A stretch of 64,000 nucleotides of DNA, taken from positions 13,552-77,551 of the forward strand of contig JBAQMZ010000032.1 in the NCBI GenBank assembly GCA_049303315.1, given 5' to 3'. The position numbers and the translations under genes are program-made. The DNA comes from Methanoperedens sp049303315 (GTDB lineage Archaea > Halobacteriota > Methanosarcinia > Methanosarcinales > Methanoperedenaceae). Below, piece after piece: positions 16,191-25,220 of the stretch (the first letter of the stretch is position 1; every line of letters starts with the position of its first letter). The notes under the pieces are model-generated. The model ran no database searches. It was not told the DNA's origin and saw only the letters and a list, made by a program, of their open reading frames with translations.

Positions 16191-17168
16191 TCACCGTTTT
16201 CTGAATAAGTATAACACTGCAAATATTCCTATTGCCATGATAATCCCAAAACCCGGCGTGCGCGGCGGTACGGTGGGTTCAACGCCAGAAGTTTTATATT
16301 CAGCCTTTTTAGCAGAATCAATCCCGCCCTGTATTTGCCTGTCAAAATCCTTAAGATTAAATGCATGCCATAAATATGGAATGTCTTTCATGACTGCATT
16401 TGCTTTATCCAGGTCAAGCTGTGCCGATGAGACATCTTTCCCGCTTGCCTTTGCATTCTCGACCGCTTTTCTTGCTTTAAATACCTCTTCCTGGAATTCA
16501 TTGGCTTTTTCAAGGGCGCGTTTTGCATCCTGCGGGACACTCGCCGTTGCTATCTGGTCTTTGGGGTTATGGCAAACACTGCAAAGTGGAATGAGTTCGG
16601 ACGCTTTAAGTACCTTAAATGTATGAGGTTTATGGCATATATTACAGGAAGGAGCAAGGGATTCGGATTTCAACCTCTGGTAGTGCATGGTGTTCTTGAA
16701 ATGGTCAAGTTCCTCAGCATGGCATTTCCCGCATGTGTCGGGAATATTTTTAAAATAAACAGAACTGCTTGGGTCATTTGGGCTTTTCATTGCGGCATGA
16801 GCCCCGGCTTCCGTTTTTGCAGTGGGGTCCCCGCCGTGGCAGGCATCGCAGGTCACGTAATATTTTGAATGGTCAGAATCAGACCACTGCTGGAAATTGT
16901 CAGAGGCTCTTTTACGGATGACGTCTTCGTGGCATTCAAGCGAGCAGGAGATATTTCTCTCGGTATGGTTGAGTCTTATTTCATTAAAACGGTTCTGCTC
17001 ATCTGTAAATGGGGATAATGTTTTATGGCAATCTACGCAAGAATTATTAAGAGCATCCAAGCCTATAGCCCCGGTTGGAGCAATCAATATTATGAAATAT
17101 ATATAAAATAAAGATATAGCTATAAATCTATGCCAGCAGGGTTGTAATTTTTCATTTTTTGAAAACAT
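16191..17168 (-). CDS. Hexahaem cytochrome c with PGF-CTERM-like anchor
   Basis: About 325 residues from ATG 17168, which gives a normal signal peptide (residues about 12-34) and has GGTGG upstream; in-frame starts at 17207 and 17276 would add long leaders. Haem motifs: CVDCH, CSLECH (CX3CH), CDACH, CGKCH, CNICH, CSVCH. A helical region (residues about 200-270) follows, then TPGFGIIMAIGIFAVLYL and FRKR, an archaeosortase PGF-CTERM-type sorting signal, so the protein is probably trimmed and lipid-linked on the cell surface. Its upstream sequence holds AAAAAACGGGTA, shared with other cytochrome leaders. Confidence 0.85.
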   Translation of the reverse strand: MFSKNEKLQPCWHRFIAISLFYIYFIILIAPTGAIGLDALNNSCVDCHKTLSPFTDEQNRFNEIRLNHTERNISCSLECHEDVIRKRASDNFQQWSDSDHSKYYVTCDACHGGDPTAKTEAGAHAAMKSPNDPSSSVYFKNIPDTCGKCHAEELDHFKNTMHYQRLKSESLAPSCNICHKPHTFKVLKASELIPLCSVCHNPKDQIATASVPQDAKRALEKANEFQEEVFKARKAVENAKASGKDVSSAQLDLDKANAVMKDIPYLWHAFNLKDFDRQIQGGIDSAKKAEYKTSGVEPTVPPRTPGFGIIMAIGIFAVLYLFRKR

Positions 17169-17347
17169 TTCTCGTTTTCCACCGTTGTTATGATTCACAT
17201 TATCCATCTCAAAGACAGAACAGAGTACCCGTTTTTTATTCTGGCCTTCTTGGAACACGATGATGATTTGATACAATAAATAGCTTACTATTTTGATACG
17301 CCTATTGGACAGGTTATTAATAAAAGTTTAACGTTTACACAGGATAC

Positions 17348-18238
17348 ATGAAATGCCAGAGATGCAGCAAAAGCGCTGTCTTGTACCAGAAATACTCAAA
17401 TGCACACCTGTGTAAAGTTCATTTTATCGAGGATGTGGAAAGAAAAATAAAACGCGATATCCGAAAGTTCAAAATGGTAAAGCGTGATGACAGGATAGCA
17501 GTGGCATTAAGCGGGGGAAAGGACAGCATTGCACTGCTCTATATATTGCACAAGATTTTCAAGAATCGACCCGATATTGAACTTTTAGCCATCACAATAG
17601 ATGAGGGTATCAGTGGATACAGGGAGAACACGATAAAACATGCTGAAAAGCTTACGGGCGAACTGGGAATTCCCCTTAAGGTCAGTTCGTTTGGTGACGG
17701 GTTTGGTATCACGCTTGATGAACTTACAGGGAAGAAAGAACATGCAGCATGCACCTTGTGCGGAGTGCTGCGTAAAAACCTTCTCAATAAAGCTGCAAGG
17801 GAACTTAGCGCGACAAAGCTCGCAATAGGTCACAATCTTGATGATGAATCCCAGACCATATTGATGAATTACCTTCGGGGGGATGTGGACCGGATTAAAA
17901 GAATGCTTCCTGATGCAATCCAGCCCGGCATGGTTCTTCGAATAAAGCCTCTCCGAAGCATTCCTGAAAAAGAAGTGGCGCTTTACGGATTCCTGAATGA
18001 CCTGCCAGTGAGTACGGATGAGTGCCCGTATTCGGGTGAGGCGCTTCGGAACGAGATACGTGAAATAATTAACAATTATGAGGTGAAACATCCGGGTACA
18101 AAGTACTCCTTACTTCGCGGGTTTGAAGCCATCTCGAAGGTATTGAATCCTCTAGGCACACAGGTTTTGCAGTGCGAAAAATGCGGTGAGCCAAGCAGTG
18201 AAACGATATGCAAGACGTGCAGGCTGCTGTGTCGGTAA
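17348..18238 (+). CDS. ncsA: tRNA 2-thiolation protein NcsA (TtuA/Ctu1 family)
   Basis: 296 residues. An N-terminal zinc ribbon (MKCQRCSKSAVL, then C and H), the PP-loop ATP motif VALSGGKDSIALL at about residue 55, the catalytic Cys region CTLCGVLRKNLL, GHNLDDESQTILMN, and a C-terminal zinc ribbon (CEKCGEPSS...CKTC). The enzyme adenylates and thiolates U34 or U54 of tRNA. Single transcription unit; converges with the small membrane protein at 18241. Confidence 0.93.
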   Translation: MKCQRCSKSAVLYQKYSNAHLCKVHFIEDVERKIKRDIRKFKMVKRDDRIAVALSGGKDSIALLYILHKIFKNRPDIELLAITIDEGISGYRENTIKHAEKLTGELGIPLKVSSFGDGFGITLDELTGKKEHAACTLCGVLRKNLLNKAARELSATKLAIGHNLDDESQTILMNYLRGDVDRIKRMLPDAIQPGMVLRIKPLRSIPEKEVALYGFLNDLPVSTDECPYSGEALRNEIREIINNYEVKHPGTKYSLLRGFEAISKVLNPLGTQVLQCEKCGEPSSETICKTCRLLCR

Positions 18239-18240
18239 TT

Positions 18241-18498
18241 TTATCCTATCATCAATATTACAATCCGCACAATTATCAGCACCCAGCCCACTGCCACAAC
18301 TATCCATATCGCCTTTTTTGCCACTTCTGCTATTGCCAGGAATATTGTAAGTATAACAAGCATCCCGATGGCATCCACTATCGACTGCGGGATTATTATC
18401 CCTGCAACGGATTGAATCAGTTCTACTATCTTTTCACCTATCCAGTGCCCTATGGTATAAATAAAAGCTAAAATAGTTGTAAGTAAATCTTCTGCCAT
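18241..18498 (-). CDS. Small membrane protein
   Basis: 85 residues with two or three hydrophobic helices (LLTTILAFIYTIGHWIGEKI, then IGMLVILTIFLAIAEVA and IWIVVAVGWVLIIV). Nothing catalytic is seen; family not recognised. Codon use and an intact frame between two genes favour a real protein. Confidence 0.65.
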   Translation of the reverse strand: MAEDLLTTILAFIYTIGHWIGEKIVELIQSVAGIIIPQSIVDAIGMLVILTIFLAIAEVAKKAIWIVVAVGWVLIIVRIVILMIG

Positions 18499-18569
18499 AA
18501 ATCACCCGTCAATTTTGTTATGTATTAATTGTTCCGGGTCATTATATACACTTCGCTAAAAAATCAATT

Positions 18570-18614
18570 AAAATGAAAAAAGTACCCGGGAGTTTTTTAA
18601 CATTCTCTCCCGGG
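18570..18614 (-). terminator. Strong hairpin terminator of the cdc48 gene
   Basis: On the minus strand CCCGGGAG (18607-18614) pairs perfectly with CTCCCGGG (18585-18592) and a T-run (18571-18581) follows. It lies directly after the cdc48 stop. Confidence 0.8.
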
Positions 18615-18621
18615 GCCACGT

Positions 18622-20808
18622 TTACTGGTATATGAAATTCTCGGATATCTTGGTGTACTTCTCCAGTTCCTTCTTTGAATACGGTTTTACTTTTACCATG
18701 GCGTCCCTGAAATTATGGTAGCCCACTTTCAGTCCCCTGACAGAGTTTTCATCCTCTGTAGGCTTACCCGAGGTCACATACTCCCTGATGGCAAGTATTG
18801 TGGCTTCATTGCACACAGATGCAATGTCCGCCCCTGTGAAATCTTCCGTGTCATCAGCAAGCGTATCAAGGTCAACATCGCTGTCAAGCGGGGTTTTGCC
18901 GGAGTGTACCTTGAATATCTCCAGTCTTGCGTCCCTGTCAGGCGGCGTGACATAGATAAGCCGGTCAATCCTTCCGGGTCGGAGAAGCGCCGGGTCTATG
19001 ATATCGGGCCTGTTCGTCGCTGCAATCACGGTAATGTTGTGCAGCTCTTCAAGCCCGTCGATTTCTGATAGCAACTGGCTGATAACCCTCTCGGTGACAT
19101 GGGAATCCGAACCCGTTCCGCGTACAGGTGTTATCGAATCAATCTCATCAAAGAAGATGATGCACGGCGATGCCTGTTTTGCCTTCCTGAAGGTCTCGCG
19201 GACCGCCTTTTCGCTTTCGCCAACCCATTTGCTCAGGAATTCAGGGCCTTTTACGCTTATGAAATTCGCCTCGCTTTCGGCAGCGACAGCTTTTGCAAGC
19301 ATTGTCTTGCCTGTTCCGGGCGGGCCGTAAAGGAGGATTCCCTTCGGCGGTTTTGCGTTTGCCTCTTTGAACAGCAGGGGATATTTCATAGGCCATTCAA
19401 CCGCCTCTTTTAATTCCTGTTTTGCATCAAGAAGACCACCGATATCGCTCCAGTGGACATTTGGCGTTTCGATGAACACCTCGCGAAGCGCCGATGGAGT
19501 AATTTCACGCAGGGCATTACCGAAGTCCTCTGCGGTCACTGTCATCTTGTTCAGGATATCTGCCGGGATGCTCTGGACCTCAAGGTCAAGCTCAGGCAGC
19601 ACGCGCCTTATGGAACTCATGGCTGCCTCCCTGGCCAGGGCTGCAAGGTCTGCGCCCACAAAGCCGTGAGAAATGTCTGCAAATTTTTCAAGTTTCACAT
19701 CATCAGCCAGGGGCATTCCCCTGGTATGGATTTGCAGAATCTCAAAACGCGCTTTCCTGTCCGGGACGCCAATCTCGATTTCACGGTCAAACCTTCCCGG
19801 GCGGCGAAGCGCCGGATCAATTGCATTTGGTCTGTTCGTGGCACCTATTACCACGACCTTGCCGCGGGCTTTAAGACCGTCCATCACAGCCAGGAGCTGA
19901 GCAACCACGCGCCGCTCCACTTCGCCTGTAACTTCCTCTCTTTTCGGGGCGATGCTGTCTATCTCGTCTATCAGTATGATGCTGGGCGCATTATCCTCAG
20001 CCTGCTGGAATATCTCCCTTAGTTTTTCTTCAGATTCGCCATAGAATTTACTCATTATTTCAGGCCCGCTGAGAGTGAGGAAATTCGCGTTGGTTTCTGA
20101 TGCAAGGGCTTTTGCAAGCATGGTCTTGCCTGTTCCCGGCGGCCCGTGAAGCAGTACACCCTTCGGGGCTTCAACCCCGAGGCGTTCAAATAGCTCAGGA
20201 TGCCGGAGAGGAAGTTCAATCATCTCGCGTACTTTCCTTACTTCATCTCCCAGCCCGCCGATATCTTCATACGAGACCCTCGGAATTGAGGGCATTTCTT
20301 TTGCTGGCTTATCGCTTATCTCTATACTCGTACCCGAGCCGATTATGACAGAGTCAGCCACGGGTTTTATGGAGATGACCACAAGGTCAACGCGACGTCC
20401 CATGATATTCAATTCCACTACATCCCCGCGGGTGATTACCCTTCCTTCAAGGTTATGGGCAAGATATGCCTCACCGCCCTGGATTTTCAGGGGCTGCGTG
20501 GGTGAAAACAGGATTTTTTCAGCGGGCGCCGTATGTATCTTTCGCACATGCACCCTGTCATCGATGCTGACGCCGGCATTTCGTCTAACAGTCCCGTCAA
20601 TGCGTATGAGACCGCTGGTGCTGTCCTCAGGATACCCCGGCCATATTATTGCCGCTGTCCTTTTTGTGCCTTCAATACCTATGACATCGCCGGTTTGAAG
20701 ACCGAGTTCATAGGCGGCCTCAGGGTCCAATCGCGCAATACCGCGTCCTGCATCGTATGATTTTGCTTCGATGACCTTTAAAGTCACAGCTTTATCTTTT
20801 TTATCCAT
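18622..20808 (-). CDS. cdc48: Cdc48/VAT family AAA+ ATPase
   Basis: 728 residues: an N-terminal substrate-binding domain (about 1-180), then two AAA modules. D1: GPPGTGKTMLAKALA and LIDEIDSIAPKRE with GATNRPNAIDPALRR. D2: YGPPGTGKTMLAKAVA, FFDEIDSITPVRG and ATNRPDIIDPALLRPGR. The unfoldase feeds proteins to the 20S proteasome; the last residues FIYQ form an HbYX (Ile-Tyr-X) tail known to dock and open the proteasome gate. It lies downstream of hsp20 on the same strand, with a terminator after it. Confidence 0.96.
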   Translation of the reverse strand: MDKKDKAVTLKVIEAKSYDAGRGIARLDPEAAYELGLQTGDVIGIEGTKRTAAIIWPGYPEDSTSGLIRIDGTVRRNAGVSIDDRVHVRKIHTAPAEKILFSPTQPLKIQGGEAYLAHNLEGRVITRGDVVELNIMGRRVDLVVISIKPVADSVIIGSGTSIEISDKPAKEMPSIPRVSYEDIGGLGDEVRKVREMIELPLRHPELFERLGVEAPKGVLLHGPPGTGKTMLAKALASETNANFLTLSGPEIMSKFYGESEEKLREIFQQAEDNAPSIILIDEIDSIAPKREEVTGEVERRVVAQLLAVMDGLKARGKVVVIGATNRPNAIDPALRRPGRFDREIEIGVPDRKARFEILQIHTRGMPLADDVKLEKFADISHGFVGADLAALAREAAMSSIRRVLPELDLEVQSIPADILNKMTVTAEDFGNALREITPSALREVFIETPNVHWSDIGGLLDAKQELKEAVEWPMKYPLLFKEANAKPPKGILLYGPPGTGKTMLAKAVAAESEANFISVKGPEFLSKWVGESEKAVRETFRKAKQASPCIIFFDEIDSITPVRGTGSDSHVTERVISQLLSEIDGLEELHNITVIAATNRPDIIDPALLRPGRIDRLIYVTPPDRDARLEIFKVHSGKTPLDSDVDLDTLADDTEDFTGADIASVCNEATILAIREYVTSGKPTEDENSVRGLKVGYHNFRDAMVKVKPYSKKELEKYTKISENFIYQ

Positions 20809-20835
20809 AATTCTCTTATTAAACTCCTGTTATAA

Positions 20836-21360
20836 TTATTCGATTTTCACAATTTTACCTTCGGGTTTGCGTGAACCTTTGAGTTTGAGAGTAATTTCAA
20901 GGACACCGTTGTTATATTTAGCTCTCGCGCTGTCGGGAACGACAGGTGAAGGAGTTGCGATGGTCTTAAAGTATTTCCTGTCCGAGCTCTCCGCTTTTAT
21001 GACCAGCCGGTTCTCTGTTGCATTGAGTTCGATGTCTTCTTTTTGAATTCCCGGCATTTCTGCGGTTATGCACAGTTCTTTATTTTTCTCATCAATTATG
21101 GAACTGGCAAATGGTTCTCTCACATCCTGCTCTTTTGGACCGGGAAATCCGCCTATTTGCTCCAAACCATCCTTCCTCACGTTCCCGAAGTGTTCCACAT
21201 GCGGGACACCGTCAGGCCCGATATGCATGCTGAATCCGTAAACCATGGGTTCTTTTCCGGTTTCATGCATCATTTTCTCCATAAGCTCATTCATTTCTTC
21301 AATTTGCTTCTCGAATTCTTCAAAAATTCCCTTGTCAGTTCTTTTCCATCCTTCGAACAT
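20836..21360 (-). CDS. hsp20: Hsp20/alpha-crystallin small heat-shock protein
   Basis: 174 residues: N-terminal helical arm (FEEFEKQIEEMNELMEKM), then an alpha-crystallin domain (about 85-170) with AEMPGIQKEDIELNATENRL and the A-K-Y-N-N-G-V-L-E-I signature. ATP-independent holdase. It lies 27 bases upstream of cdc48 and 43 bases downstream of an ArsR-type regulator gene, all on the minus strand, suggesting a protein-quality operon. Confidence 0.92.
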   Translation of the reverse strand: MFEGWKRTDKGIFEEFEKQIEEMNELMEKMMHETGKEPMVYGFSMHIGPDGVPHVEHFGNVRKDGLEQIGGFPGPKEQDVREPFASSIIDEKNKELCITAEMPGIQKEDIELNATENRLVIKAESSDRKYFKTIATPSPVVPDSARAKYNNGVLEITLKLKGSRKPEGKIVKIE

Positions 21361-21402
21361 ATTTGTACCTCTATTTTTATTTCTATTTTAGTTTTATATA
21401 CT

Positions 21403-22035
21403 TTAGCCTATAATGTAATTATTTTCATCTTTTTTTATTATATCTTTTCGTTCCATTCTATCCAGGTATTCCTCAAGCACATATTCAGGTATGCCAAGCT
21501 GCATGGATAACACACGCTGGGTCATGGGGCCTTTAATTAGTGCATAGAGTATTTCAGCCTCAATGTGGTCTTCTGCGACGTCCTCGATGGCGTTCATGCA
21601 TCGCCCCATAGCCTCGGTGATGCCTGACTGGACTTGCTGGTACTCCTCCATCAGGGAGTGGCGGTGTTCCAGAAGCCCCTCCACCTCGCTATAAACGGAT
21701 TTTAACCCTGAGATGGTTTCCCGGGATTTCACATGGTTCCCGGGCGCTTCTGTGATAGCGATTGTGGTGGTTTCCACTTCAAAAGAATAAGGCGACACAA
21801 ATACTTCAAGACGGAGGTTGTCTGTTATATGGAAGTACTTGCGCCGCTGGTCGTCCACGTTGCCTTCAATAAGACCTGCGTTCTCAAGAAGCAGAAGATG
21901 CCCAAGGACAGCTTTGGCGCCTACGTCCAGCCGTTCTGCTATTTCGCTCATGTAGCAGGGGCGGCTTGCCAGAAGCTGCAGTATTTTCCTTCGGTTCCCG
22001 TTCCCGAGTATGTCCAACAGTTGTGCCGATTCCAT
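21403..22035 (-). CDS. ArsR-family transcriptional regulator
   Basis: 210 residues. A winged helix-turn-helix at residues about 3-75 (LLDILGNGNRRKILQLLASR, IAERLDVGAKAVLGHLLLLE), a middle domain with coiled potential (GLLEHRHSLMEEYQQVQ), and a second winged-helix-like segment at the end (MTQRVLSMQLGIPEYVLEEY). It precedes hsp20-cdc48. Repeats in its own promoter suggest autoregulation. It has no metal-binding Cys cluster, so it is unlikely to be an arsenic sensor. Confidence 0.82.
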   Translation of the reverse strand: MESAQLLDILGNGNRRKILQLLASRPCYMSEIAERLDVGAKAVLGHLLLLENAGLIEGNVDDQRRKYFHITDNLRLEVFVSPYSFEVETTTIAITEAPGNHVKSRETISGLKSVYSEVEGLLEHRHSLMEEYQQVQSGITEAMGRCMNAIEDVAEDHIEAEILYALIKGPMTQRVLSMQLGIPEYVLEEYLDRMERKDIIKKDENNYIIG

Positions 22036-22052
22036 ATTTATGCTTCACCCCG

Positions 22053-22104
22053 AGTTAGTGACTTGAGGTTACTAACCTTAAGTTAGTGACGATAGTATAT
22101 ATAG
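22053..22104 (-). promoter_or_regulatory. Promoter with three TTAGTxAC half-sites
   Basis: The minus-strand TATA (TATATATA, about 22095-22102) lies upstream of the ArsR gene. Around the expected start are AGTTAGTGAC at 22053-22062 and 22081-22090 and the inverted near-palindrome GGTTACTAACC at 22067-22077. Spaced half-sites over the start are what an autorepressing winged-helix protein would bind. Confidence 0.6.
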
Positions 22105-22230
22105 ATTACGCCAGATTTTCCCTGATATCTTTTCCCAAAAAAATTTCCTCATTCTAAATAAATGTATATATGTGGTAAAAATCAAAAACAAGCGGAAACT
22201 TAAATGGTGTTTGAGAAATTATGATTCAGG

Positions 22231-22953
22231 TTATTTTTCCTCGAATATCTCAGGCACTATCCTTCTTGCAACCTCGCGATAAGCAGCTACAAGGTCTCCC
22301 TTATCAAACCTGAACACATCCTTATCAAGGGATTCGCCTGTTGTTTTATCCCAGAACCTGCATGTATCGCATGAAATCTCATCAGCCAGGACTATCTTTC
22401 CCTTGCGCCGTCCGAACTCAAGTTTAAAGTCAGGCAGCAAGAGATTTCTCTCATCCAGATATTCAATAAGTATTGAATTAATCGAAAGTGCAAGTTTTCG
22501 TATCTTTGAGAGTTCAGCTTTCGTTGCAATCCCAAGCGCAAGCGCAATGTCTTCATTAATCATCGGGTCGCCGTATTCATCGCTCTTATAATCGAATAGT
22601 ATTATCGGGGGGTCAAGTTTCTGCCCGGTATTGAATGGATATTTCTTGGTAAGCGAACCTGCTGCGATATTCCTCACAATTACTTCGATTTTTATGATAT
22701 CCACAGCGTCCACGACCATCTCGGTTCCGGAAAGCATACTGTCAAAATGCGTTTTAATGCCTTTTTCCTCAAGAAGCCGCAGGAGCTTGGCAGCTATCTG
22801 GGCATTGTAATATCCTTTTTTTGGAGCTTCGCTTTTCTTCTTGCCGTCAAAAGCCGTCAGGCTGTCCCTGAATTCCATTATCAGCTTTTCAGGATTGTCT
22901 GTTTTAAAGACCGTCTTTGCCTTGCCGGAATAAAGTTCCGAGAGCTTAATCAT
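22231..22953 (-). CDS. purC: SAICAR synthetase
   Basis: 240 residues from ATG 22953, which gives the normal family N-terminus MIKLSELYSGKAKTVF; an upstream in-frame ATG at 23001 adds 16 residues and is rejected. Enzyme of purine synthesis joining CAIR and aspartate with ATP. Motifs: SGKAKTV, SLTAFDGKK, EVIVRNIAAGSL, LPDFKLEFG and LADEISCDTCRFWD. Confidence 0.95.
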   Translation of the reverse strand: MIKLSELYSGKAKTVFKTDNPEKLIMEFRDSLTAFDGKKKSEAPKKGYYNAQIAAKLLRLLEEKGIKTHFDSMLSGTEMVVDAVDIIKIEVIVRNIAAGSLTKKYPFNTGQKLDPPIILFDYKSDEYGDPMINEDIALALGIATKAELSKIRKLALSINSILIEYLDERNLLLPDFKLEFGRRKGKIVLADEISCDTCRFWDKTTGESLDKDVFRFDKGDLVAAYREVARRIVPEIFEEK

Positions 22954-23123
22954 GGTCTCTTTAGTGGTATCTTTATGGATATAAAGGAGACGCTTTTGCA
23001 CTCTTTATTGATGGCGGGAATGTGATAATCTATTCAATAAGTATTAAATTTTTCATCAAAAAAATTTCGGTAAATATATGTATGGGCATAGTAATTGATA
23101 CCTGAAATCCAGGGAGGACAGTT

Positions 23124-23393
23124 ATGACAGACGACAATGTAGTATATATCGGAAATAAACCAGTGATGAACTATGTTCTTGCAGTAGTAACGCAATTTAA
23201 CAACGGCGCATCCGAAGTTGCAGTCAAAGCAAGGGGAAAAGCAATATCAAGGGCCGTGGATGCAGTGGAAGTTTCAAGGAACAGGTTCTTACCCGATACC
23301 AAAATAAAGGATATAAAAATAGGCACTGAAAAAATCGCCACGGATAGGGGAGATTCCAACGTGTCCATTATTGAAATTGTGTTGTCCAAATAA
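23124..23393 (+). CDS. albA: DNA/RNA-binding protein Alba
   Basis: 89 residues, standard length. VVYIGNKPVMNYVLAVVTQF, then VAVKARGKAISRAVDAVEV, is the Alba fold; Lys near position 12 is the residue acetylated in some archaea. A nucleoid and RNA chaperone protein. AGGGAGGA precedes the ATG. Single gene, facing the thermosome gene. Confidence 0.96.
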   Translation: MTDDNVVYIGNKPVMNYVLAVVTQFNNGASEVAVKARGKAISRAVDAVEVSRNRFLPDTKIKDIKIGTEKIATDRGDSNVSIIEIVLSK

Positions 23394-23447
23394 AAATCAA
23401 ATTTCCAAGCTTTTTTAGTTTTATAATGCCATCACAGAAAAAGAAAT

Positions 23448-23464
23448 GAAAGCCGCCGGCTTTC
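23448..23464 (-). terminator. Hairpin at the 3' end of the thermosome gene
   Basis: GAAAGCC/GGCTTTC with loop GCC, followed on the minus strand by a T-rich run. The stem overlaps the outer TGA (23463-23465) that would end the thermosome if the inner TGA at 23541 were read through. Confidence 0.6.
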
Positions 23465-23540
23465 ACATCATACCGGGAGGCATGCCTCCCATACCGCCCA
23501 TGCCGCATGGCGCTCCGCCAGCCCCGCACGCTTCGCCCTG

Positions 23541-25130
23541 TCAGGCGCCGCCGCCTGAAGCAGCAAGCACGTCATCTATTCTCAATATCATAATGGCGGT
23601 TTCAGTCGCCGAGTTTATAGCCTGCGTCTTGACGCGAAGAGGTTCAATAACCCCGTTCTTCCACATATTTTCAGCTTTTCCCGTGAATACGTTAAGCCCT
23701 GCATCCCTGTTTCCCTTCTCATGCTGGCTGCGGAGTTCCACAAGCATATCTATGGGGTCAAGCCCCGCATTTTCCGCAAGGGTTTTCGGGATGATTTCAA
23801 GCGCCTCTGCAAACTTTGTCACAGAAAGCTGCTCCCTGCCTTTCAATGTCGATGCGTAGTCTTTTAACCGCAAGGCAAGCTCGATTTCAGGCGAGCCTGC
23901 GCCTGCAACAAGTTTTTCATCTTCAACCGCAACGCCCACAACCCTTAGCGCATCTTCAAGAGCCCGTTCGGTGCTCTCCAGTACATGCTCTGTGCCGCCG
24001 TGTATAATGACCGATACTGCCCTGGGATTGCTGCATTCCGTAATATAAAGCATCTTATCCTCGCCGTGACCTTTCAATTCAACAAGTCCCGCGCTTCCCA
24101 AGTCCAAGGCGTCGAAATCGTCAAGGCTTGTAATGAGATTTGCCCCGATAGCCCGTGCCACCTTTTCGATATCCTTTTTCTCAACGCGTTGTACCGCAAG
24201 AATATTCGCTTTTGCAAGGAAATGCTGCGCGAGGTCTTCTATACCAAGCTGGCACAGCACAACATTGGCGCCGCTGGCAGCGATCCGGTTCACGATATCA
24301 TGGACAATCTGTTCTTCCTGGTCAAGATATTTTGAAAGCTCATCCGGCGTTGAAATATTAATCTCCGCTTCAAGTTCCATCTTGCTGAATTCAATGGGCC
24401 GCGTGATGAGCGCAATCTTTGCGTCTGCAACCTTGTTTGGCATGTTGTTGTGGGCTTTATCTTTATCAAGAACAATCCCCTTGATAAATTCGCAATCATC
24501 AACGCTTTTTCCTACTTTTTTCTCGATTTTAATATTATCAATATCGACTACTTTCTTCCCGTCTTCCTCATCTACGATAGATTTGATAGCAGCAACTGCG
24601 ATTTTTGCAAGTTTTTCTTTTGAACCCTCGGCACCCTTTCCTGTCATTGCGGTGCTTGCAATGTTGATTAGATGCTCCTCATCATTCTCCGTGATGGTGT
24701 GCGTAATTTCCTTCAGGAGTTCAATTGCCCTGTCAGCGGCCATCCTGTAGCCTGTTACTATTATTGTGGGGTGCAAGTCCTGGTTCAATAATTCCTGGGC
24801 TTTTACCAGCAATTCTCCCGTAAGAACGGCGGCTGTGGTAGTGCCATCCCCGACTTCGTCATCCTGTGTTTTTGCTACCTCTACGAGCATTTTTGCTGCC
24901 GGGTGCTCTATTTCCATTTCCTTCAGGATGGTGACGCCGTCGTTTGTGATTGTAATATTCCCGCCGCCCACAAGCATCTTATCCATGCCTTTTGGTCCCA
25001 GTGTGGTTCTCACGGCGTCTGCAACTGCTTTTGCCGCCATGATGTTATTATTCCTTGCTTCCTGCCCGCGTGTTCTCTCCGTGCCTTCCCTTAAGATTAT
25101 GATAGGTTGTCCGCCAAGTTGTGCTGCCAT
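23541..25130 (-). CDS. ths: Thermosome subunit (group II chaperonin)
   Basis: 529 residues. ATPase motifs GPKGMDKMLV, GDGTTTAAVLTGELL and the apical and second equatorial parts (VVAGAG-like LVAGAGSPEIELALRL) are intact. Folds proteins in a double-ring cage. The frame ends at TGA 23541-23543 after ASGGGA. In the same frame the next 25 codons (23466-23540) encode a Gly/Met tail with GMGGMGGMPPGMM, the normal thermosome ending, and then a second TGA. Either the tail is lost, read through, or the TGA is an assembly or point change. AGGAGG precedes the ATG. Confidence 0.94.
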   Translation of the reverse strand: MAAQLGGQPIIILREGTERTRGQEARNNNIMAAKAVADAVRTTLGPKGMDKMLVGGGNITITNDGVTILKEMEIEHPAAKMLVEVAKTQDDEVGDGTTTAAVLTGELLVKAQELLNQDLHPTIIVTGYRMAADRAIELLKEITHTITENDEEHLINIASTAMTGKGAEGSKEKLAKIAVAAIKSIVDEEDGKKVVDIDNIKIEKKVGKSVDDCEFIKGIVLDKDKAHNNMPNKVADAKIALITRPIEFSKMELEAEINISTPDELSKYLDQEEQIVHDIVNRIAASGANVVLCQLGIEDLAQHFLAKANILAVQRVEKKDIEKVARAIGANLITSLDDFDALDLGSAGLVELKGHGEDKMLYITECSNPRAVSVIIHGGTEHVLESTERALEDALRVVGVAVEDEKLVAGAGSPEIELALRLKDYASTLKGREQLSVTKFAEALEIIPKTLAENAGLDPIDMLVELRSQHEKGNRDAGLNVFTGKAENMWKNGVIEPLRVKTQAINSATETAIMILRIDDVLAASGGGA

Positions 25131-25144
25131 AGATAATTATCCTC

Positions 25145-25220
25145 CTGATTTCAGTTTTTAGTAATATTATTTTGATGACCCGATTATATATAAATTTAAT
25201 ATAATTATACAATTATCGGG
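25145..25220 (-). promoter_or_regulatory. Thermosome promoter with CCCGAT/ATCGGG arms around the TATA box
   Basis: An AT-rich stretch with the minus-strand TATA (TTTATATATAA, about 25184-25194) is bracketed by CCCGAT (25179-25184) and ATCGGG (25215-25220), an inverted repeat that could bind a heat-shock regulator. Only the sequence symmetry supports this. Confidence 0.4.

Noticed and set aside
23541..23543. Selenocysteine or pyrrolysine-like recoding of the thermosome TGA
   Set aside because: Pyrrolysine uses TAG, and no selenocysteine element or genes are visible; simple readthrough, mutation or assembly error is more economical.
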